This document shows positions 58,200 through 64,000 of a stretch of DNA of 64,000 nt, piece after piece. The stretch is taken from assembly GCA_024663395.1 (NCBI GenBank), contig JANFAH010000106.1, forward strand, positions 1 through 64,000, read 5' to 3'. The stretch comes from Pisolithus tinctorius. Taxonomy: Eukaryota > Basidiomycota > Agaricomycetes > Boletales > Pisolithaceae. The position numbers and the translations under genes are program-made. The notes beneath the pieces were generated by a model. It saw only the letters and a list, made by a program, of their open reading frames with translations, ran no database searches and had not been told where the DNA came from. The number at the start of each line of letters is the position of its first letter. Position 1 is the first letter of the stretch.

Positions 58200-58281
58200 G
58201 CCTTACCACTCCGCGCCGTAGTCGATAGTGGAAACCACCCTGCTGACACACCAACAATGTGGATGAAGTGGAAAACCTGCT
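58200..58281 (-). repeat. Fragment shared with 24.8 kb
   Basis: The partner of 24791-24872, same orientation. On the minus strand it could encode FHFIHIVGVSAGWF, parallel to YFLHIVGVLAGVL in the other copy, but the frame then diverges. Confidence 0.55.
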
Positions 58282-58430
58282 AGTTGCGGTGGTCTTGACC
58301 GCGTCAGTGGAGTCAGAGCCGCACGTCTCCACGACCGGCTCCCGATGTGACGTCGTCAGTCTGACATCCACCCGCTATTCTCATCTCATCTCCTGCGGAC
58401 CAGACTTTCCATGGCATGATGATCGCATCG

Positions 58431-58478
58431 TGACGTCACTTCTGTATCCGTGCTCAAGTGCGGGGGATGGTATATAAA
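58431..58478 (+). promoter_or_regulatory. CRE and TATA promoter of the small hydrophilic protein
   Basis: A perfect TGACGTCA (CRE/bZIP site) lies at 58431-58438, with TGACGTCG further up near 58347. TATATAAA at 58471-58478 is 76 bp before the ATG. A strong TATA with CRE sites suits an inducible gene. Confidence 0.6.
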
Positions 58479-58553
58479 CCCGGTCGTACCCACCAGTCTT
58501 AACCCATCAGACCCAACTCGGAAAACAACTGAACACATACGAGAACATCAATC

Positions 58554-59244
58554 ATGTCTTACGATTCTACTCAGAACCCTACTCAGAACCCCTCCCGGAA
58601 CCCAGACCCGTCTGCGACCGACAGAGATGTCCCATCCGGTCCACAGCACCGTCTGCACGACCCCAATCAGCCTCTACCACGCCGAGAGGGGCGCGAGGGC
58701 GAGAACTTCGAGCGGGCCCCGGAAAGTGTGGGGGCCGGCCAACAACAGCGCGGGAACGTGTATGGTGGAAGTGAAGAGCCTTGCGAACACCGCGGAGCGC
58801 AAAGGCGCACGCATGGTAGTGGTGTCGGTGCAGAACGGGGTGAGGATTATCTCCAGGGTTCAGGCAGGAACGCGTACACTACAGACCGTCCGCTTGGAGT
58901 GAGACCCGTACCTGAGGGTGAGTAGCGCACGTCTTTCCGTCTGATTTGATATTAATTTCGTGACACCGTATAGGCGGCGTTGCGATTGGCGGACAGCCTA
59001 ACCTCAACACCAGCCAGGCTGGTGTCACGGATAAGATTTTTGGGAAGACCGAAAAGGTACGTTCTTTCGTCTCTAGTCCCTCCATTCACGAATAGGAGTG
59101 TTCGTGGATCTGATATTGATGGACACCGCTTTGTAGGTTGTAGGCAAGATGACCAACAACCCGGAGATGCATGAGAGGGGAGAGCTCCGCGAGGCCGGAG
59201 GGAGGGCTGCAGCAGAGGGACATGCCCGGGCTCCTCATGACTGA
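58554..59244 (+). CDS. Small hydrophilic stress-type protein (CsbD-like end)
   Basis: Starts MSYDSTQNPTQNPSRNPD. The first exon is hydrophilic and repetitive, with NP and Q/G/R-rich runs. Two short introns (about 58918-58974 and 59057-59135) lead to GGVAIGGQPNLNTSQAGV, TDKIFGKTEK, and finally VVGKMTNNPEMHERGELREA with AEGHARAPHD. The GKTxKVxGKxTxNPEMHExGELREAGG pattern is common in basidiomycete small proteins related to bacterial CsbD, usually linked to stress. Function here is inferred from that resemblance and the promoter. Confidence 0.68.
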
Positions 59245-59629
59245 GCGCGTACGACTGGCGGAATGGAAACTGTGGCATGAAATGTATGAATACCGTCTTG
59301 GATATGCCTAGTTTACTGTGATCTTGTGGATAATGACGATTTGTCGATCGGCGCACGTACCCGTGAGATCTGGACGAGGCTAGCCTCCATGATCGCACTT
59401 ACCAAGCCCAGTATTTGCCAATAGCCTCGGTATACAACAGAAGAATAAATACACTCGCCCTCAAGTAAAGTCGCGACATACAAAACGAATTGAATACCTT
59501 AACTTCCCCCCATCCCCATTACGACGAAACTGTACGACTATATCCACACTCCGATCCTGCAGCAACGAATACACGACACTGACGCCATGCGGAGGCCAAG
59601 AACATGGACGTGCGCGTGGACGAGTGCTT
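59245..59629. other. Intergenic region between convergent genes
   Basis: No coding sequence recognised. It contains the 3' flanks of the hydrophilic protein gene and the H2A.Z gene. Confidence 0.5.
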
Positions 59630-60167
59630 CTACTGGCCCTCAAGTTTCTTGTTCTTGCCAGTTCCTGCTGTGAGGGACTTGTGGATGAAGGGCAGGACAC
59701 CACCTCCTGCAATCGTTGCTCGGACGAGAATATCAAGTTCCTCGTCTCCGCGGATGGCAAGCTGGAGATGACGCGGCGTGATGCGTTTTACACGGAGATC
59801 TTTGGACGCGTTTCCTTAATAATGAAGTGTGAGAGCGAGTCAATGTAACCACAGTGGCGAAGGCATACCTGCCAGCTCGAGTACTTCGGCTGTGAGGTAT
59901 TCCAAGATGGCAGATGTGTATACAGCAGCTTTTGCGCCTATCCGTACATTGTGTTGTGTACGTTGTTTGAGATATCGATGGATACGACCGACAGGGAACT
60001 GCCCTAACAGTGAATCCGGTTGTCTTATGAGCCAAGGGTGGGTTGCGTACCTGCAACCCAGCTCTCTGGCTCCTTGTCTGAATTGTACGTGGACCCGTCG
60101 AGGTTGAGGTTGCATTTCCCGCCTGCGATGGTTTCGATTTCCCGCCTGTTGCTTTCTGTGAAGACAT
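59630..60167 (-). CDS. HTZ1: Histone H2A.Z
   Basis: Variant histone placed at promoters and other sites by the SWR1 complex. Start at 60167: [18 protein letters not shown], then SQRAGLQ, an intron, and [40 protein letters not shown]. After a second intron: [40 protein letters not shown], ending KNKKLEGQ with TAG at 59630. The [17 protein letters not shown] and [15 protein letters not shown] forms and the DEELD acidic-patch segment fit H2A.Z rather than canonical H2A, which would end in an SQ motif. Single intact copy with two introns. Confidence 0.9.
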
Positions 60168-61008
60168 GCCGGTTCGGTGATGGCGGTATGAGTCCAGGGG
60201 GCTTGTTGTGTGCTGTGACACGGCTTGTTTTTTACCAGAGTCACGCTTTGTTGATTGTCACGTGGCAGTCACGTGCCTCGACTATGTACGTTTATTCCGA
60301 AAAATTTGCAGGTGGCTGTGCCCACAGCCACTGCAAATGCGCTGACTAAGCGGAAGGCGCGCGTGCGAGAAAGTGAGGGTCGGGCGACTTGTGGGCTGTG
60401 CACAACCCTTGCCTGTTCGTCAGTACTCGATTCAATTCTACTGAAAGACAATGTACATATGCCATGTAACTATTCACGAAATAAATGGGAATCCTGCGAA
60501 GAGACCCGCCTAAATTTGCTAGATGAATGGTGTGCGGGCGCGGGAAGCGGTCACGTGACCGCGACCTTTGCGCGGCACTTGTGCTTGGAGCTCGGCTGCG
60601 CGCATGCAAACGCGCGCTCGCAAAAAAATTGGCACGGGCCGCCCTCCCGCCTGGGAAAATTTGCTTATCTGACTGCAAATTTCCCGGTGCTAAGTGACTT
60701 AACACACTTTACAATGGGTTTTGCACTTTACAACCCATTCCTGATGCAAATTTCCCACTTTTTGTTAGCTAAGAGCATAGATAAATGTGTGTAGGACATG
60801 AACAGAGTTCCTTGGCACCCTCCCGAGCCATCCCGCCCGAGCCATGACAGTGTGATGCCTGGCAGGGCCCACCCAAATGCTCAACCCCCTTCCCTGCCCA
60901 CCCGCCTGAGGGTGGCATTTCCTTTTAAGGCAGTTCTCACAGCATCGCCACCTGCAAATTTTTCGTGCTAAGTATGAACAAGTTCCAAATTTGAAATACA
61001 GTGCGACG
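60168..61008. other. Intergenic region
   Basis: The upstream flank of H2A.Z has CACGTG within TCACGTGACC near 60553 and several AAATTTGC/GCAAATTT words (60656, 60676, 60737, 60953). The long plus-strand open frame at 60255-60794 has no family features and is not called. Confidence 0.45.
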
Positions 61009-62387
61009 ATGTCCTCGAGAAAAGAAAAGCCGGCCCACTCGCTCATTGCAGGATCGTTGGCAGGTGCCATCGAAGCGTGAGTGGAATGTCTGCGTTTGAC
61101 GAGTTGCTAGATGGGATTAGCATGGCAGATTCGTCACTTATCCCACCGAGTTCGTAAAAACCAGATCTCAGTTTGGAGGACAGGTTAGTCGAGGGCGTAT
61201 CTCTGCCCCTATGTCGGTGTTCCTTAGCCGCCTTCTTTCTTCTCACAGCGAGAATCTCCAATTTCGATCATACGCACCACCGTCCGAGAAAAAGGCATCA
61301 CAGGATTGTATTCGGGATGTTCGGCACTCGTCATCGGGAATTCTATCAAGGCTGGCGTCAGATTCGTCACGTACGACCACTTCAAGTCCTTGCTGGCAGA
61401 TAAAGAGGTTGACAATTCGTTCGCTCGTTTATTTCGTATGTGTGGCTCACTTGTTGCGCGGGCAGGGCAAGGTCAGTCCGCCACGAAGTCTCCTCGGTAC
61501 GTCTCGCCCCCCTGTTCGCCTACCAATCCTATGACCATATCCGTACACAGCTGGACTGGGGGCCGGGATGACGGAGGCTATCATCGCAGTGACACCCTCC
61601 GAAACGATTAAGTACGTCCAGACTGAACCTCGTGTATGCCTCCGTCGGCTTACACGTGTTTGCAGGACGAAACTCATCGATGACGCGAAACGTCCAAACC
61701 CACAGTATCGCGGACTCGTACATGGTACCATATCCATCGTCAAACAAGAAGGTATACTAGGCATCTATCGAGGTCTTTTCCCCGTCGTAAGTCTGTTGAT
61801 CATGCTTTCGCCACAACCCTCTTAACAACCTATACATGGGCATAGATGATGCGTCAAGGCGCTAATTCTGCGGTCCGATTCACGACATACACGACGCTCA
61901 AACAGTTTATCCAAAGCACCGCACGACCTGGTCAGTCATTACCGACTGGAATCACATTCGGGATAGGCGCTATAGCAGGCCTTGTGACGGTCTACGTCAC
62001 ACAACCACTCGAGTACGTGAATGATAACTACAACTGGCTTTTTTGTGTGCATTGAGTGGCTGACTGGGGTGTCGCATGGAATTAGCGTGATTAAAACGCG
62101 GATGCAGTCCCTGACAGCAAAACAACAATACAAGAACTCGTTCCATTGCGCGTATAGGATACTGACGGAGGAGGGTGTGCTGAGGTTTTGGACGGGTACG
62201 ACGCCGAGATTGGCACGGTTAATTGTAAGTGCCCCTACTTCTTTTCTTCGTCTTGTTTCCCGGATGTGATAAATACCTGATCCACTGACATGCATTCACA
62301 CTGTAGATGAGTGGAGGCATCGTGTTCACGGTGTATGAGAACGTCATTCGGTTGATCGGGACAGGATCCTCAGAGGGAGATAAGTAG
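61009..62387 (+). CDS. CTP1: Mitochondrial tricarboxylate (citrate) carrier
   Basis: SLC25-family inner-membrane carrier that exchanges citrate for malate and supplies cytosolic acetyl-CoA. Starts MSSRKEKPAHSLIAGSLAGA, then an intron and YPTEFVKTRSQFGGQ (first P-x-[DE]-x-x-[KR] signature). Exons follow with LYSGCSALVIGNSIKAGVRF, VTPSETIKTKLIDDAKRPNP (second signature), GTISIVKQEGILGIYRGLFP and MMRQGANSAVRFTTY, then TQPLDVIKTRMQSL (third signature, joined across an intron) and a C-terminus ending SSEGDK with TAG at 62385. The second signature PSETIKTKLIDD is typical of the citrate carrier. Seven or more short introns. Confidence 0.87.
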
Positions 62388-62695
62388 TTGCGTACGCTCT
62401 CTGTCTGTCATTCGACACCTGCACATCGGATAGTCAATGACTAGATGTTACATTGAACGCCACCGAGGACAGGGCCGACGGATTCAATCCCCTTCAGTGC
62501 CCTCGGTACTCGACGTCCGACCCCAATCGCAATTATGTATCATAACACTCAGCCCTGCTAGTGTGCTGAGATACACCCTCACGCCCTACTCAAGAGAATT
62601 GCAGGGGAGAGCACGGCCACGGCTTGGGCAGTCTATGAAAGTCGGCTCAATTTTGCCAATGCCAACGTCACTGGCATAAATAAGAGGAGAGGTTT

Positions 62696-63420
62696 TCAGC
62701 AAGGCCAATCCCCACAAACCAAGGAAGGGCAGTCAACAACTTGCGTGGCATCCTCGTTGTCTGCTTTGAGACGCAATTCGACTCTATGAACCCAACTCTC
62801 ATCCTCGATTTCTGCCATGAGGGATTCACTTGAAGGAGTTTGAGAGGCAACAAAGAAGTGGACTGAATCGGGGCCGAAGCAATACCCCGGCGGGCTAAGT
62901 GGCGTCAGCTGAAAAATGGCACGATTAGCTATGGCGATGATAGTGACTGACTCGCAGCGGATATGATGCAGTGGAGAGCACGTACACGGTACGACCTGCC
63001 AAGAAGTGGTGGTAGAAAGAAACAGAGATCGAGTTCGAAGACTGACCCCTATTAGATCCTCAGAGAGATACGGGGTAGCAACAGGACGGATAGCTGTGAT
63101 ATGTTTTCTGTCGTATCTTTCATCGCGTAGTCTGACTGAGGAAAGTTCACATACTCTGTCCCGTAAGCCGTGCGAAAGCATGCCCACCCATGCAGTCACC
63201 ACTATTATTCCACTCTCTGACATCGGACGTACCTGACAAATCCGAGGCGGTGCTTCGTACTCATGGATGCCCCACTATCTCAGTAACCGTCTTCAAGTTG
63301 GAAATGACGCCCGTCCGAGCAAGATAGTCGATGAACCAAGTGTACATCGTGTCACCGGTGTCAACGTAACGAGAAAGAGGTCAATCGAGGCGTGGAGTCG
63401 TACTGTGGAGGGTTTAGTTG
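62696..63420 (-). CDS. Hypothetical spliced gene, uncertain
   Basis: Minus-strand open segments suggest a spliced gene: VDTGDTMYTWFIDYLARTGV near 63370-63290, then RKHITAIRPVATPYLSEDLI near 63110-63050, then after a likely intron ending TTTTTCAG near 62911, LTPLSPPGYCFGPDSVHFFV and ESWVHRVELRLKADNEDATQ, stopping at 62696. Splice-like GT and AG sites are present but the exact joins are not certain. I do not recognise the family. Confidence 0.35.
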
Positions 63421-64000
63421 TACGGACACGAAAGAGCCATGCGAGAGGTGGGGAGCGGAGACGAGTTGGGCATCCATCCTGTTAACGTTGTTGGGGGAAG
63501 TGACTTGCACTGGCAGGAGCGGCGCATGAGTTGGGGAAGAGATTGCCACATGGATTGGGACCGGTGGACGTGCGGGGTGGTCTGGAACTGGCACAGCTGG
63601 GCAACTTGAAATGGCCATTTTGAATGATGGGGATGGATCGGGGTCGAAGAAAGTACTTGTTGTGTCTGGATGAGAATCGGGAGAGGTGCAGACATAGGAG
63701 TGAGGAAAATAACACCTAACCCTACTCTAGGGTTTCGGGTATGTACACCACCCCTTCCGTTTTTGCTTACTGGTGAAATCTTTATGCATACACAGAATTG
63801 CATGGTAACCGTGGAGATCGAAAAAAGTATAACACTTGCCATAGTACTCAATTGAGTAGATGTCGAGCAATGAGTCAAGGCGGTTACAAACTAGAACTGG
63901 AACTGGATTGGACAAGCTGGCTACACTACTAAGATAGCCCAGGACACTTGCAAGAACCAGTCGAATGGGTCGAAGCACTCGAGGCAAGGACGGGATACAG
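63421..64000. other. Window end, no firm gene
   Basis: A 12-bp telomere-like word, ACCTAACCCTAC, occurs near 63714. Overlapping open frames on the minus strand have no family features and could belong to a gene continuing past the window. Confidence 0.4.

Noticed and set aside
60255..60794. 179-codon open frame
   Set aside because: No family features, unusual composition, overlaps the H2A.Z upstream region and contains repeated AAATTTGC words.
62430..62510. tRNA gene (GGATTCAATCCC)
   Set aside because: No acceptor stem or A box at the right distance.
63714..63740. Interstitial telomere tract
   Set aside because: Only about two units (ACCTAACCCTAC) are present, which can occur by chance.

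Overview
This is the left end of a chromosome from a filamentous basidiomycete, most likely an agaricomycete. The first 174 bases are C-rich telomere repeat. Genes are dense, spliced by many short GT-AG introns (about 45-85 nt), and encode families typical of mushroom-forming fungi: a GH30 glucanase, a Zn2Cys6 regulator, ACU-like cation ATPases, an APH-like kinase and a Ulp1-bearing repeat protein. No database search was possible, so species and orthology are inferences from recognised motifs.

Layout. 1-11.5 kb is subtelomere. A minus-strand SNF2/DEAH ATPase gene (152-4229) takes its stop codon from the telomere repeat itself. Behind it lies an array of short palindromes with a 69-bp beat (4528-5018), and the same palindromes sit inside the helicase's one oversized intron (1389-1615). 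From 5.28 to about 10.0 kb there is a CpG-depleted decayed mobile-element block. It holds one reading frame of about 1,270 codons, starting inside a Ulp1 (C48) protease domain and broken only by TGA codons, followed by a 732-bp stretch with no CpG at all.

11.5-29.4 kb is a housekeeping block: MICOS subunit Mic26/27, an APH-like kinase, a DUF6914-like protein, an endophilin-like BAR-SH3 adaptor, the diflavin reductase Tah18/NDOR1, the beta subunit of clathrin adaptor AP-1 (divergent from NDOR1 with 45 bp between start codons), a serine-protease-like pseudogene, a coiled-coil protein, and an F-box/WD40/UIM protein resembling Ufo1. 29.4-49 kb is looser: two ACU-type P-type ATPase paralogues in the same orientation (32430-36526 and 42173-46073) flank a Zn2Cys6 transcription factor, followed by a conserved protein of unknown function and a patch of gene relics (an RNase H fragment and a copy of the AP-1 beta 3' end).

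50-64 kb is again gene-dense: secreted GH30 glycosidase, CCR4-NOT subunit Not2, a PAP2 lipid phosphatase, the phospholipid methyltransferase Opi3, a small hydrophilic stress-type protein with a CRE/TATA promoter, histone H2A.Z, and a mitochondrial tricarboxylate carrier. Short relics near 57.6 and 58.2 kb copy sequence found near 25.6 and 24.8 kb, so partial gene duplication is a recurring theme.

The most unusual material is the subtelomeric set: a mixed TTAGG/TTAGGG telomere, a SNF2 gene fused to it, and the alternating-palindrome array shared by that gene's intron and its upstream flank.
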